A DNA stretch of 64,000 bases, from the NCBI GenBank assembly GCA_009746045.1, contig RPFO01000759.1:57443-121442 (forward strand). The letters run 5' to 3'. Source of the stretch: Mesostigma viride (taxonomy: Eukaryota > Streptophyta > Mesostigmatophyceae > Mesostigmatales > Mesostigmataceae). This document shows positions 51,496 to 62,800 of the stretch, one piece after another. Made by a program: the position numbers and the translations under genes. Numbering within the stretch: position 1 is the first letter of the stretch; each line of letters opens with the position of its first letter. The notes beneath the pieces are model-generated. The model searched no databases. It worked only from the letters and a program-made list of their open reading frames with translations, and was not told the origin of the DNA.

Positions 51496-51810
51496 TTGAT
51501 TAAATGGCCTATGGCATATTACAGTAGTACATATGTAAATGCATTGAGATCTGGTTCGTCTCGGTCGTCTTTCGCTAGGGGTGTAAATAGAAGCGGCCTC
51601 ACTAGTTTAGGTAGTATCAGGACCGGTAGAGGTAGAGGTGGCGGCCGAGGCTTGCGGCGTAACAATGGACTCGGAGGTAGTTTAGATAGAGAGCGAGACG
51701 ACGATCCTTTGCAACATACGTCATTGAATCAACCCTTCCGCGGCTGGGAAAATGAAGACGACACCTACTTGACAGGTAATGGGCGGGTCGCCTGCGAGCT
51801 GGGGGGGTAG
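51496..51810 (+). CDS. Small Gly/Arg-rich ORF in the retroelement leader
   Basis: About 104 codons, with ATG available at 51511 (MAYYSS). It has an RG-rich stretch (TGRGRGGGRGLRRNNGLGG) of the kind that binds RNA, then an acidic DRERDDD. It precedes the hybrid-binding ORF by about 370 nt. No family recognised; it might be an upstream exon or leader ORF of the element. Confidence 0.4.
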   Translation: MIKWPMAYYSSTYVNALRSGSSRSSFARGVNRSGLTSLGSIRTGRGRGGGRGLRRNNGLGGSLDRERDDDPLQHTSLNQPFRGWENEDDTYLTGNGRVACELGG

Positions 51811-52178
51811 TGCTGCCTGATTCAGGACACGCCCTGCCTAGAAGATAGACCTGCTCGAAGCGGAAAATCCTTTTCTAGATAGTTCCTTTTCCTCGTCTTG
51901 TTTTCCTTAGAAAAGTGGTTCACTGTCGTAGATAGGTGATGTTTTCGGTTCGGTGTTAGTGAGACGATTAGCGTCTGGGTAGGTTCCACCTTTTCCTTCG
52001 TGCTGCTGTACATTAGACGGCCGCACTCGCAGAAAGTCACTGGGTCGCTGACTTTAGGACTACGAGCGCTGGACCATTGCCGCCCTCGTCATTTCGGTGA
52101 TCCAGATAACCCAGCTAAGTCGACTCCTACCCCTTCCACTCCTATCGTGACTACTCAAGAACAACAAGGTGCGTTACC

Positions 52179-52571
52179 ATGAGCCAACGGCGATCTTTTA
52201 CTGCTCCTTCCCATTCTTCTAGCGATAATAGTCTAGCTAAATATTACGTAGTGATTACGCCTCAATGGTCCTCCATTTTCCTTTCTTGGTCCGACGCTAG
52301 GAAGATCGTTCAGAATCGTGTATACAACGTAATTAGGTACAAGAAATTTATGTCCTTCGAAGAAGCTCAGCAGTTCCTTATAGATCATAGCCAAACAGAT
52401 TTAGGCCTTCATGTACGCCCTATTCCTCATGGTCGTCCTCCTGTAGAAGCTCTAGTCTTTGCTACCCCTCCTTCTTCTCCCCCTAAACGGGCTGCATCTG
52501 CATCTGCTTCAGATACTCCTCTCACTTTGGAGTTTGGTTCCCTATCCATTACTGTTGTTAAAAAGGATTGA
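52179..52571 (+). CDS. Retroelement ORF with RNase H1-type hybrid-binding domain
   Basis: ATG at 52179, 130 codons, AT-rich codon use unlike the LINE downstream. Residues 21-70 read KYYVVITPQWSSIFLSW, then KIVQNRVYNVIRYKKF and FEEAQQFL. This is the K-Y-Y-V-V ... I-x3-W-x3-A-x3-V ... Y-K-x-F-x3-E-E-A-x2-F-L pattern of the N-terminal hybrid-binding domain of eukaryotic RNase H1, also found in some retroelements and pararetroviral proteins. It likely binds RNA-DNA or double-stranded RNA. The C-terminus is Ser/Ala-rich and basic. It lies 91 nt upstream of Gag on the same strand, as a separate ORF rather than fused to a nuclease. Confidence 0.75.
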   Translation: MSQRRSFTAPSHSSSDNSLAKYYVVITPQWSSIFLSWSDARKIVQNRVYNVIRYKKFMSFEEAQQFLIDHSQTDLGLHVRPIPHGRPPVEALVFATPPSSPPKRAASASASDTPLTLEFGSLSITVVKKD

Positions 52572-52662
52572 TTTTAATTTTGTTCCTGCTGCATACCTTC
52601 AAGGTTTTTCCTTTTTCCTTTGTTGCTTTCTTCTAGATTCCTATTCCTTTACGTAATTAAAG

Positions 52663-53940
52663 ATGGATCCAGTGGGTGGAGATATGTCGCCTATACCTAC
52701 CAATAATAATAATAATACTACTACTAATAACACTAACAATGACAATACTCGTGGTAACCGACGGGACTCCTTGGAAACGGTACACCATCTCACCCCTCAA
52801 GGTATTCTGCGTACCTCACCTCCTTCTCCTGTTGCTGGTGGTCGCCGTCGTCCCTCAATTACCCCACCTACCTATGAACAACGTATTTCCCAAGTCAGAT
52901 TTAGTGATGAACCTTCTTTTGTTGTGAACCAGGCCCCTGCCCCTTCTGCAACCTTGGCTCACCCCTCCAGCAGGTCCTCACACACTAACAATGCTTCTAG
53001 GCCTCCTTCCCACCCTGTGCCTTCAATGCCTGCTATTAACACGGGTCGTACCTCGGCCCCTGTCGGCCCTTCTGGGCGCCCTAGTGCAGTTCCCTTTTAC
53101 CCACCTGCTTCCTGGTCCTACCCTGAGACGGCCTATGAGGCTGCCCAGGTCCCTACCCGTGTGGCTGATTTAGAAGTTAATAATGATTTCAGTACCATGC
53201 CCCTAGATGATAGGAATTATGATCATTTTGCCTATTCCTCTCTTCGTGAGCAATATACTGTTCCCTTCTCCTATGGGCACCATCCTGAAACGGTGGCTCC
53301 CTCTAGACCCCTACCCAAGACTTTTCCTATCCCTTCCTTCTATCCCGCTTATGTAGCAGTGGAAGATAGTGGCCCCATGGGAAAAACTGATTCTTCTAAT
53401 CCCCCTAAGCCTCCTGCTCTTCCCCTCTTTGCCAACCTTCCTAAGCTGGATGTCAAGTCTTCCCCTCAACAGTTTTTCACTTTCATTATGTTGCTCACCC
53501 AGAACACAGAGTCCTGGCAGAACCACAATAGGTGGCGCCTCTCTGATGCTGTACTAGTCCCTCATTATCTTACTACCTGCATAACTCCTGAACTTGCTAA
53601 CCTCATCCAGTGTGAGTCTCTTGCCTCTCATGCCTACCCAAACTCGGTAGCAGAATTGTTCAAGCGTTTAGAGAACCATTTAGTCCCTCCCGATGCAGAT
53701 TGGCAGGATAGATTATCCTTTGGCACCTTGCAGCAGGGTACCAAGTCCTTCAAAGAATATATGAAAGAGTTTGATGCCCAGATGGTACGAATTAGGGATT
53801 TGTCGGGCGCAGAAGTACGTGCCCGCTTCCTTCAGGGCCTCAGTAGACCCTTATTGCGTGAAGTCAAGCGCCAGTTCTCTGCCTACCGTTTTACTGTCAC
53901 CTGCCCCTCAAGCATGTGCGCCAGCATCTTTTACGAGTAG
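52663..53940 (+). CDS. Retrotransposon Gag-like protein, 3' end frameshifted and cut off
   Basis: ATG at 52663; 425 codons. N-terminal 240 residues are disordered (Asn/Thr run, then Pro/Ser-rich). From about residue 260 comes a Gag capsid-like helical region: LPKLDVKSSPQQFFTFIML, WRLSDAVLVPHYL, a VAELFKRLENHLVPP segment, WQDRLSFGTLQQG and the family-typical KSFKEYMKEFDAQM and RARFLQGL. The frame ends TAG at 53938, but a neighbouring frame continues LKHVRQHLLRVADFF to about 53990, so a one-base change probably interrupts it. The zinc knuckle and pol are absent: sequence passes into the 170-bp satellite at 53991. Confidence 0.8.
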   Translation: MDPVGGDMSPIPTNNNNNTTTNNTNNDNTRGNRRDSLETVHHLTPQGILRTSPPSPVAGGRRRPSITPPTYEQRISQVRFSDEPSFVVNQAPAPSATLAHPSSRSSHTNNASRPPSHPVPSMPAINTGRTSAPVGPSGRPSAVPFYPPASWSYPETAYEAAQVPTRVADLEVNNDFSTMPLDDRNYDHFAYSSLREQYTVPFSYGHHPETVAPSRPLPKTFPIPSFYPAYVAVEDSGPMGKTDSSNPPKPPALPLFANLPKLDVKSSPQQFFTFIMLLTQNTESWQNHNRWRLSDAVLVPHYLTTCITPELANLIQCESLASHAYPNSVAELFKRLENHLVPPDADWQDRLSFGTLQQGTKSFKEYMKEFDAQMVRIRDLSGAEVRARFLQGLSRPLLREVKRQFSAYRFTVTCPSSMCASIFYE

Positions 53941-53990
53941 CAGATTTCTTCTCCACGCCTTCTCTCCCTACCCGTTCCCGTATTAATAGG

Positions 53991-56900
53991 ACATGCGTGG
54001 ACGATAGGAATTATAGCACCGGCGGGCTTCAAAGTGCCGGACGGCAGGCGGTACCACCATTCCGTGGCAGCTTGGCCCAGTTTGCTACCGGCTGGCACAC
54101 GTTTTCAGTGAATTTTGGGCTCCAGATTTAAATGCAACGTGCGGTTTGAGGCAGGGGAAAACATGCGTGGACGATAGGAATTATAGCACCGGCGGGCTTC
54201 AAAGTGCCGGACGGCAGGCGGTACCACCATTCCGTGGCAGCTTGGCCCAGTTTGCTACCGGCTGGCACACGTTTTCAGTGAATTTTGGGCTCCAGATTTA
54301 AATGCAACGTGCGGTTTGAGGCAGGGGAAAACATGCGTGGACGATAGGAATTATAGCACCGGCGGGCTTCAAAGTGCCGGACGGCAGGCGGTACCACCAT
54401 TCCGTGGCAGCTTGGCCCAGTTTGCTACCGGCTGGCACACGTTTTCAGTGAATTTTGGGCTCCAGATTTAAATGCAACGTGCGGTTTGAGGCAGGGGAAA
54501 ACATGCGTGGACGATAGGAATTATAGCACCGGCGGGCTTCAAAGTGCCGGACGGCAGGCGGTACCACCATTCCGTGGCAGCTTGGCCCAGTTTGCTACCG
54601 GCTGGCACACGTTTTCAGTGAATTTTGGGCTCCAGATTTAAATGCAACGTGCGGTTTGAGGCAGGGGAAAACATGCGTGGACGATAGGAATTATAGCACC
54701 GGCGGGCTTCAAAGTGCCGGACGGCAGGCGGTACCACCATTCCGTGGCAGCTTGGCCCAGTTTGCTACCGGCTGGCACACGTTTTCAGTGAATTTTGGGC
54801 TCCAGATTTAAATGCAACGTGCGGTTTGAGGCAGGGGAAAACATGCGTGGACGATAGGAATTATAGCACCGGCGGGCTTCAAAGTGCCGGACGGCAGGCG
54901 GTACCACCATTCCGTGGCAGCTTGGCCCAGTTTGCTACCGGCTGGCACACGTTTTCAGTGAATTTTGGGCTCCAGATTTAAATGCAACGTGCGGTTTGAG
55001 GCAGGGGAAAACATGCGTGGACGATAGGAATTATAGCACCGGCGGGCTTCAAAGTGCCGGACGGCAGGCGGTACCACCATTCCGTGGCAGCTTGGCCCAG
55101 TTTGCTACCGGCTGGCACACGTTTTCAGTGAATTTTGGGCTCCAGATTTAAATGCAACGTGCGGTTTGAGGCAGGGGAAAACATGCGTGGACGATAGGAA
55201 TTATAGCACCGGCGGGCTTCAAAGTGCCGGACGGCAGGCGGTACCACCATTCCGTGGCAGCTTGGCCCAGTTTGCTACCGGCTGGCACACGTTTTCAGTG
55301 AATTTTGGGCTCCAGATTTAAATGCAACGTGCGGTTTGAGGCAGGGGAAAACATGCGTGGACGATAGGAATTATAGCACCGGCGGGCTTCAAAGTGCCGG
55401 ACGGCAGGCGGTACCACCATTCCGTGGCAGCTTGGCCCAGTTTGCTACCGGCTGGCACACGTTTTCAGTGAATTTTGGGCTCCAGATTTAAATGCAACGT
55501 GCGGTTTGAGGCAGGGGAAAACATGCGTGGACGATAGGAATTATAGCACCGGCGGGCTTCAAAGTGCCGGACGGCAGGCGGTACCACCATTCCGTGGCAG
55601 CTTGGCCCAGTTTGCTACCGGCTGGCACACGTTTTCAGTGAATTTTGGGCTCCAGATTTAAATGCAACGTGCGGTTTGAGGCAGGGGAAAACATGCGTGG
55701 ACGATAGGAATTATAGCACCGGCGGGCTTCAAAGTGCCGGACGGCAGGCGGTACCACCATTCCGTGGCAGCTTGGCCCAGTTTGCTACCGGCTGGCACAC
55801 GTTTTCAGTGAATTTTGGGCTCCAGATTTAAATGCAACGTGCGGTTTGAGGCAGGGGAAAACATGCGTGGACGATAGGAATTATAGCACCGGCGGGCTTC
55901 AAAGTGCCGGACGGCAGGCGGTACCACCATTCCGTGGCAGCTTGGCCCAGTTTGCTACCGGCTGGCACACGTTTTCAGTGAATTTTGGGCTCCAGATTTA
56001 AATGCAACGTGCGGTTTGAGGCAGGGGAAAACATGCGTGGACGATAGGAATTATAGCACCGGCGGGCTTCAAAGTGCCGGACGGCAGGCGGTACCACCAT
56101 TCCGTGGCAGCTTGGCCCAGTTTGCTACCGGCTGGCACACGTTTTCAGTGAATTTTGGGCTCCAGATTTAAATGCAACGTGCGGTTTGAGGCAGGGGAAA
56201 ACATGCGTGGACGATAGGAATTATAGCACCGGCGGGCTTCAAAGTGCCGGACGGCAGGCGGTACCACCATTCCGTGGCAGCTTGGCCCAGTTTGCTACCG
56301 GCTGGCACACGTTTTCAGTGAATTTTGGGCTCCAGATTTAAATGCAACGTGCGGTTTGAGGCAGGGGAAAACATGCGTGGACGATAGGAATTATAGCACC
56401 GGCGGGCTTCAAAGTGCCGGACGGCAGGCGGTACCACCATTCCGTGGCAGCTTGGCCCAGTTTGCTACCGGCTGGCACACGTTTTCAGTGAATTTTGGGC
56501 TCCAGATTTAAATGCAACGTGCGGTTTGAGGCAGGGGAAAACATGCGTGGACGATAGGAATTATAGCACCGGCGGGCTTCAAAGTGCCGGACGGCAGGCG
56601 GTACCACCATTCCGTGGCAGCTTGGCCCAGTTTGCTACCGGCTGGCACACGTTTTCAGTGAATTTTGGGCTCCAGATTTAAATGCAACGTGCGGTTTGAG
56701 GCAGGGGAAAACATGCGTGGACGATAGGAATTATAGCACCGGCGGGCTTCAAAGTGCCGGACGGCAGGCGGTACCACCATTCCGTGGCAGCTTGGCCCAG
56801 TTTGCTACCGGCTGGCACACGTTTTCAGTGAATTTTGGGCTCCAGATTTAAATGCAACGTGCGGTTTGAGGCAGGGGAAAACATGCGTGGACGATAGGAA

Positions 56901-58645
56901 TTATAGCACCGGCGGGCTTCAAAGTGCCGGACGGCAGGCGGTACCACCATTCCGTGGCAGCTTGGCCCAGTTTGCTACCGGCTGGCACACGTTTTCAGTG
57001 AATTTTGGGCTCCAGATTTAAATGCAACGTGCGGTTTGAGGCAGGGGAAAACATGCGTGGACGATAGGAATTATAGCACCGGCGGGCTTCAAAGTGCCGG
57101 ACGGCAGGCGGTACCACCATTCCGTGGCAGCTTGGCCCAGTTTGCTACCGGCTGGCACACGTTTTCAGTGAATTTTGGGCTCCAGATTTAAATGCAACGT
57201 GCGGTTTGAGGCAGGGGAAAACATGCGTGGACGATAGGAATTATAGCACCGGCGGGCTTCAAAGTGCCGGACGGCAGGCGGTACCACCATTCCGTGGCAG
57301 CTTGGCCCAGTTTGCTACCGGCTGGCACACGTTTTCAGTGAATTTTGGGCTCCAGATTTAAATGCAACGTGCGGTTTGAGGCAGGGGAAAACATGCGTGG
57401 ACGATAGGAATTATAGCACCGGCGGGCTTCAAAGTGCCGGACGGCAGGCGGTACCACCATTCCGTGGCAGCTTGGCCCAGTTTGCTACCGGCTGGCACAC
57501 GTTTTCAGTGAATTTTGGGCTCCAGATTTAAATGCAACGTGCGGTTTGAGGCAGGGGAAAACATGCGTGGACGATAGGAATTATAGCACCGGCGGGCTTC
57601 AAAGTGCCGGACGGCAGGCGGTACCACCATTCCGTGGCAGCTTGGCCCAGTTTGCTACCGGCTGGCACACGTTTTCAGTGAATTTTGGGCTCCAGATTTA
57701 AATGCAACGTGCGGTTTGAGGCAGGGGAAAACATGCGTGGACGATAGGAATTATAGCACCGGCGGGCTTCAAAGTGCCGGACGGCAGGCGGTACCACCAT
57801 TCCGTGGCAGCTTGGCCCAGTTTGCTACCGGCTGGCACACGTTTTCAGTGAATTTTGGGCTCCAGATTTAAATGCAACGTGCGGTTTGAGGCAGGGGAAA
57901 ACATGCGTGGACGATAGGAATTATAGCACCGGCGGGCTTCAAAGTGCCGGACGGCAGGCGGTACCACCATTCCGTGGCAGCTTGGCCCAGTTTGCTACCG
58001 GCTGGCACACGTTTTCAGTGAATTTTGGGCTCCAGATTTAAATGCAACGTGCGGTTTGAGGCAGGGGAAAACATGCGTGGACGATAGGAATTATAGCACC
58101 GGCGGGCTTCAAAGTGCCGGACGGCAGGCGGTACCACCATTCCGTGGCAGCTTGGCCCAGTTTGCTACCGGCTGGCACACGTTTTCAGTGAATTTTGGGC
58201 TCCAGATTTAAATGCAACGTGCGGTTTGAGGCAGGGGAAAACATGCGTGGACGATAGGAATTATAGCACCGGCGGGCTTCAAAGTGCCGGACGGCAGGCG
58301 GTACCACCATTCCGTGGCAGCTTGGCCCAGTTTGCTACCGGCTGGCACACGTTTTCAGTGAATTTTGGGCTCCAGATTTAAATGCAACGTGCGGTTTGAG
58401 GCAGGGGAAAACATGCGTGGACGATAGGAATTATAGCACCGGCGGGCTTCAAAGTGCCGGACGGCAGGCGGTACCACCATTCCGTGGCAGCTTGGCCCAG
58501 TTTGCTACCGGCTGGCACACGTTTTCAGTGAATTTTGGGCTCCAGATTTAAATGCAACGTGCGGTTTGAGGCAGGGGAAAACATGCGTGGACGATAGGAA
58601 TTATAGCACCGGCGGGCTTCAAAGTGCCGGACGGCAGGCGGTACC
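53991..58645 (+). repeat. 170-bp satellite, 27 full copies plus 65 bp
   Basis: Unit starts acatgcgtggacgataggaa and ends gaggcaggggaaa. Every unit starts at 53991 plus a multiple of 170; I see no difference between units. The left edge cuts the Gag ORF; the right edge stops inside a unit at ggtacc and enters the LINE 5' region directly. The size is near one nucleosome repeat. Confidence 0.97.
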
Positions 58646-58659
58646 GCGACCGCAGCGCG

Positions 58660-58711
58660 TTGGGGGGCTGCCGCCCCCCAAACCCCCCGCGTGGGGGGCT
58701 CCGCCCCCCAC
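58660..58711. other. Twin GC hairpins at the LINE 5' edge
   Basis: TTGGGGGGC-TGCC-GCCCCCCAA at 58660-58681 and GTGGGGGGC-TCC-GCCCCCCAC at 58691-58711, both perfect 9-bp stems, followed by a long C run. Likely structured 5' UTR RNA. Confidence 0.85.
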
Positions 58712-58758
58712 ACCCCCCCCCCCCCCCTCGGTGGCTGCCACGCCTGCCCTGATTGTTC

Positions 58759-59517
58759 ATGGACGACCCACGACCCCCTTCGCCCAACGGCTCCCCCGCT
58801 CCCCGGTTGGCGCCTCGGCGGTCCTCTCGGCTTGCGGCCCTTCTTGCGGAGGTGGGCGACCCGGCTGCGGGGGGCTCGGGCGCCCCGGTCTCCCCCTCCT
58901 TGGTCTGCGAGGTCTGCCGGAGCGGGCACCGCGGGCACCACATGTTAGTTTGTGATGCTTGCAATTCCGGGTGGCACTTGCAGTGTCTTACTCCCCGGCT
59001 CTACCGGGTCCCGCCGGGCTCCTGGACGTGCCCGCGCTGTCCCCCCCGGCGGGCCCCCGGGCTGCCCTCCCCGCTGGGTGCTCCGGCCCCCTGCCCCGTG
59101 TGCCCCCCTGCCGAGGCCCTCGGGGCGGGCCGTGGCCTGCCCGATGGGGCCGCCGTTGCTCGGGCCCTGGCGCCCTCGGCCCCGGGGCCCCACCCGTCGC
59201 CTGGCCCCGCCGACGGGGGCGCGGCGCTGTCGCCTGGGCTGGCCCGGCCGACCCCCGGCGGGCCTGGCGACCCCGGCGCCCGCCCCCGGCCCCTCGCTCC
59301 CCGACGCTCTGGCCTCCCTTCCCCCGGCCGCGGTTGGCCACCCAGCCGCCACCCCCGTCCTTGCCGCGTGGGACGGCGGCCCCCGGGCCCACGCGTTCAC
59401 CTCGTGGCCGCCCTCGCACATTGTCGGCGTGGTGGGCCGCGCCACCTTTTCTTGGGCGTACTGCCCTTTGTTGCTGGACGCGGTCGGGCTCCAGGCCGCC
59501 TTCCCCTCGCTCCCTAG
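58759..59517 (+). CDS. LINE N-terminal segment with PHD finger
   Basis: ATG at 58759 (MDDPRPPSPNGS). Residues about 50-100 form a PHD finger: CEVCRSGHRG, CDACNSGWHLQC, WTCPRC, that is C-x2-C, C-x2-C, H-x2-C, C-x2-C with the usual W before the last pair. PHD fingers bind histone H3 tails, so the protein may steer integration to chromatin; this is inference. After about 59100 the frame becomes low-complexity Pro/Gly/Arg, and coding sense moves to frame 2 (FTSWPPSHIVGVVGRATFSW, to 59584). Confidence 0.75.
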   Translation: MDDPRPPSPNGSPAPRLAPRRSSRLAALLAEVGDPAAGGSGAPVSPSLVCEVCRSGHRGHHMLVCDACNSGWHLQCLTPRLYRVPPGSWTCPRCPPRRAPGLPSPLGAPAPCPVCPPAEALGAGRGLPDGAAVARALAPSAPGPHPSPGPADGGAALSPGLARPTPGGPGDPGARPRPLAPRRSGLPSPGRGWPPSRHPRPCRVGRRPPGPRVHLVAALAHCRRGGPRHLFLGVLPFVAGRGRAPGRLPLAP

Positions 59518-59580
59518 GCCCCCGGCCTTCCTGGCCCTAGTTGCGCAGGTGCGGGCGACATTTCTTTCCGCCGCCCCCCG

Positions 59581-60165
59581 GTGACGGCCTCGACTCTTTG
59601 GGGGTATGTCTTGGAAGGATATCACGCCGGCTGCCGGCTGCCGTGGCATCTCCCGGCCGCCCGGCAGGAAGAGCTGCTTTCCCTGGACGAGCGGGTGGGT
59701 CAGGAGGTGGTCGAGTTCGTCACGGCGGTGGCTCGAGACGCACAGGTCTCGGTGCGGGCGGCCTACCTCGCGGGCGGCGCCGACCTGGGCCTCATGTCCC
59801 CGCGGCAGCTTCGCCTCTTCTTGGACGCCCAGGCCCCGCCTCCCGGCCCGGTTGCCAGTGGGGGCTTTCTCATCACCTCCCTCAGCCTGGCGCAGGCCGC
59901 CATGCTGCGTGTGGAGTTCGGGGCCCCCATCGCGGTTCAGGGCGGCCAGGCCATCTTGGTGGACTCGGCCGGGCGCGCCCAGCCCCTAACCGCGGGGACG
60001 CCTGTTTCTGCCTTCCTCCACGACATCCTGGAGTTGGCAGGCATCCCGCACGAATGGCACCCCGCGGCTGACCAACCGGTCGGCATCCTCTCGCGCGCCC
60101 AGATTGCCGCTCTCCCGGGTTGCTGGGAGGCCGGCTGGGACCCGCCCCCCCTCATGTCCGGTCCC
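59581..60165 (+). CDS. LINE middle region, unknown domain
   Basis: Frame-1 segment with natural composition: TLWGYVLEGYHAGCRLPWHL, RQEELLSLDERVGQEV, LMSPRQLRLFLDAQ, SAFLHDILELAGIPHEWHP. It overlaps the end of the previous frame by a few bases and changes to frame 3 near 60150 at a C run, just before the RING finger. No known fold recognised. Confidence 0.6.
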
Positions 60166-61760
60166 TTCTGGAGGGGGACGACCCCGAGTCGGGCTCCTGT
60201 GCCATCTGCCTTGAGCCCTTCCGGCCGGGGGATGGCTTGTGTCGCCTGCCCGCGTGCGGCCACACATTCCATCAAGCGTGCATCGCGCGCAGCTTGCTCC
60301 ACTCCGTGCCGCGCTGCCCGTTGTGCCGGGCTGTTGTGCCGCCCCCTGGGACTGCGCTTCCTCTCGGCCCGCCCCCGGTCTCGCTGGGTCCCCTGCCGGG
60401 TCCCCACCGGGCCCCGGGGCCAGCTGCCTCCCCGACCCCTCGGCCTCCGCCCCCGGCCTCGTTGCCGGGGCCTGGGGTGGTCGCGGGCGCGCTGGCGAGT
60501 CCCCCTGGGAGGGGCGCCGGCGTTCTCGATCCCCCTCCGCTGGGGGTCTCCCCGGTGGGCACTGCCTCCTCCGTGGCCCCGGCGGGCATGCCGGGCGCTG
60601 GTCGGGTCGTGGTGCGCGCGCCTGCCGGCCCGGCTGGGGAGACGCCGCAGGCCCCACGTCCTGCCTTTGCTGGCGCCGCTCCCCGCCACTCAGCGCCCGC
60701 CGACGGCCTTCACCGGTGTGCCGTGCTGCTTCCCACGGGGTCCCCGTGTGCGGGTGTGTTCCACAACCGTAACCTCCTCTGCCAGCACCTTCGCGCTGTG
60801 CACCCCGATCTCGGCGCGGCGGATCTGCAGGCCATGAGCTGTTACCGGTGCCCGGAAGCTCACTGCCAGCGGGTGTACTCCATTCACGGGCGCGCTCAGC
60901 ACGCGCGCGCCTGTGTTGCTCAACGGCCCCTCAACCGGCCAGCAGTCCCGGCCCCCTCCCCCCCTCCCGCCTCGGCTCCCACCGGCTCCCAGCCCCCGCC
61001 GCCCGACTACTCGGCCAGTTGGCGTTGGCTTGACACGGTTCCCTGGGATGCATGCGCCATCAACCCGACGTCTACCCTGACCGACCTCCCCCACCGCGCG
61101 CGTAGCCTTTTCGCGCAATGTGCAATCGTTTCTCTCCGGCGCATGCACGCCGCTCCGGACGACCCGCTGGGCTTTAAACTGCACATGGTGACCCCCCGCC
61201 TGCTCCTCACCCCTCTCGGGCGTGGTGTGCGCGGCCTCCAGGGTGCGGTTATTGCCCGTTGCCGACGCTTTCTGCAGGGGGACTGGGAGGGGCTGTTTGG
61301 CGTGCCGCCCCCGCGCACGGCCCGGCTGTCGGGGGAGGTCAACTTCGAGCGGGTGGCCGCCGACGTCATCCGCCTCGTCCGCGAGGGGCAGCTCAGCCGG
61401 GCCATGACCCGCTTGGAAATGGCCAAGCTCGCCCCCGCCAATGCGGCTACCCTGGCGGCCTTGGAGGCTCTTCACCCTGCGGAGCCCGGATTCCAGCTGC
61501 CCGTGCCGGACCCCCTGCCGGCCCCCCTCCGGCTGGACCGCGACTGCTTCCTGGAGGTGATGCGTGCGGTCCCGCGGGCTTCCTCTACCGGGCCGTCGGG
61601 CTGGCGCTACGAGCACTTGGAGGTCCTGGTGGGGCATGGGGGCGAGGACATTCTCTTTGACACCCTCATTGACCTGGCGGCTGGTCGCGTTCCTCCCGCT
61701 GCGCGCGAGTGGTTAGCGGGCGCTCGCCTCCTCGCTCTGCTCAAGGGTGTCTTGCCCCCC
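60120..61760 (+). CDS. LINE segment with RING-H2, C2H2-like fingers and start of the reverse transcriptase
   Basis: RING-H2 at about residues 27-70: CAICLEPFRPGDGLC, CGHTFHQAC, CPLC. Then about 110 Pro-rich residues, a C2H2-like pair (CAGVFHNRNLLCQHLRAVH; CYRCPEAHCQRVYSIHGRAQH) as in R2-type N-termini, and the reverse transcriptase upstream region (WRWLDTVPWDACAINP, FERVAADVIRLVREGQLSRA, SSTGPSGWRYEHLE). A RING-H2 would normally imply ubiquitin-ligase activity. The frame is lost at the C run near 61757; LAPPEGKVRPIACG then continues in frame 2. Confidence 0.78.
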
Positions 61761-62370
61761 CCGAGGGCAAGGTGCGCCCGATCGCCTGCGGTGAGGTGCT
61801 CCGCAAGCTCGTGGGCAAAGTGATCTGCCGCCAAAAGGCGCCCGAGCTCCGTGCCTTTTTCTGCCCGCCCCTCGCAGCGGGTGAGACCTCGGTGGCGGCC
61901 CAGCTGGGGGTGACGACTCCAGGCGGGGCGGATATCCTCATCCATTCGGTGCAGGCCTACCTCGAGGCCCACCCCACCCACGCTGTCGTCAAGGTCGACT
62001 GCCACAACGCGTTCAACAGTCTGTCCCGCGCCAGCATGTTTGCGGCCGTCATGGAGTCCTTCGAGGACTTGTACGCTTGGACAGCCGTGTGCTACGGCCA
62101 GCCCGGCCAACTGGTTCACATCATGGAGGACGGCACTCGCGGCGGCCTGCTGTCGCGGTCGGGCACCCAGCAAGGGGACCCCCTGGGACCCCTGTACTTT
62201 GCCGCCCCCCTCCAGGGTTGCCTCCAAGCGGTCCATGCTGCCCACCCGGCGGTCGCTATTCAGGCCTACTTGGATGATATCTACCTTCTGGGCCCTGTGC
62301 CGGACACCACCGCGGCTCTGCTGGCACTGCAGACCGCGGTGGCCGACATCAACCTCCAGTTGACCCTGCC
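61760..62370 (+). CDS. LINE reverse transcriptase catalytic core
   Basis: Frame 2: GKVRPIACGEVLRKLVGK, VVKVDCHNAFNSLSR (motif A, first catalytic Asp), GTQQGDPLGPLYFAAPLQG (motif B) and AIQAYLDDIYLLG (motif C, YLDD at about 62268-62279). All three catalytic Asp are present. The frame shifts after LQLTLP at about 62368, where the expected AKCAVYSP continues in frame 1. Confidence 0.88.
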
Positions 62371-62800
62371 AAGTGCGCGGTGTACTCGCCCCAAGGTGAT
62401 TGCTCCGGCTTTCCGCCCCAGCTCTTGGGCCGGGACGAGCGCCTCCATGGGTTGGATGTCCTCGGCGTTCCGGTTGGCGACCCCGCGTTTGTCATCGATG
62501 CTCTGCGGGCCGCCCTCGAGGCACGCACTGAGGTACTGCCCTTGATTGCGCGCCTTCATGATTCGCAGACCAAGGGTCTGCTTCTGTGGTTTTGCGCTCA
62601 CCCTCGCGTCGTTCACTGGCTCCGGGGCGCTCTTCCGCTCAGGTCCGGCTGGCCGCCGAGGGCCACGACGAACGCATCCAGTCGGCCTTGGCGCAGCTGG
62701 TCCCGGGCCCCGACCTCCCGCCACATGCTATTCGCATTGCCTCCCTGCCTGCACGGATGGGTGGCTGCGGTCTGACTCGTGCCGCCCGGCTGGCCCCAGC
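62371..62800 (+). CDS. LINE region after the reverse transcriptase (thumb), two frames
   Basis: Frame 1: AKCAVYSPQG, LGVPVGDPAFVIDALRAAL, HDSQTKGLLLWFCAHPR to about 62640. Then frame 3: QVRLAAEGHDERIQSALAQL and RIASLPARMGGCGL to about 62800. ASLPARMGGCGLT matches the L-P-x-x-x-GG-x-G-L motif after the thumb of such elements. Frame changes near 62640 and 62800. Confidence 0.7.

Noticed and set aside
58566-59649. Other long frames on both strands in the GC-rich LINE
   Set aside because: High GC leaves all six frames open; only segments with PHD, RT or endonuclease motifs were kept.
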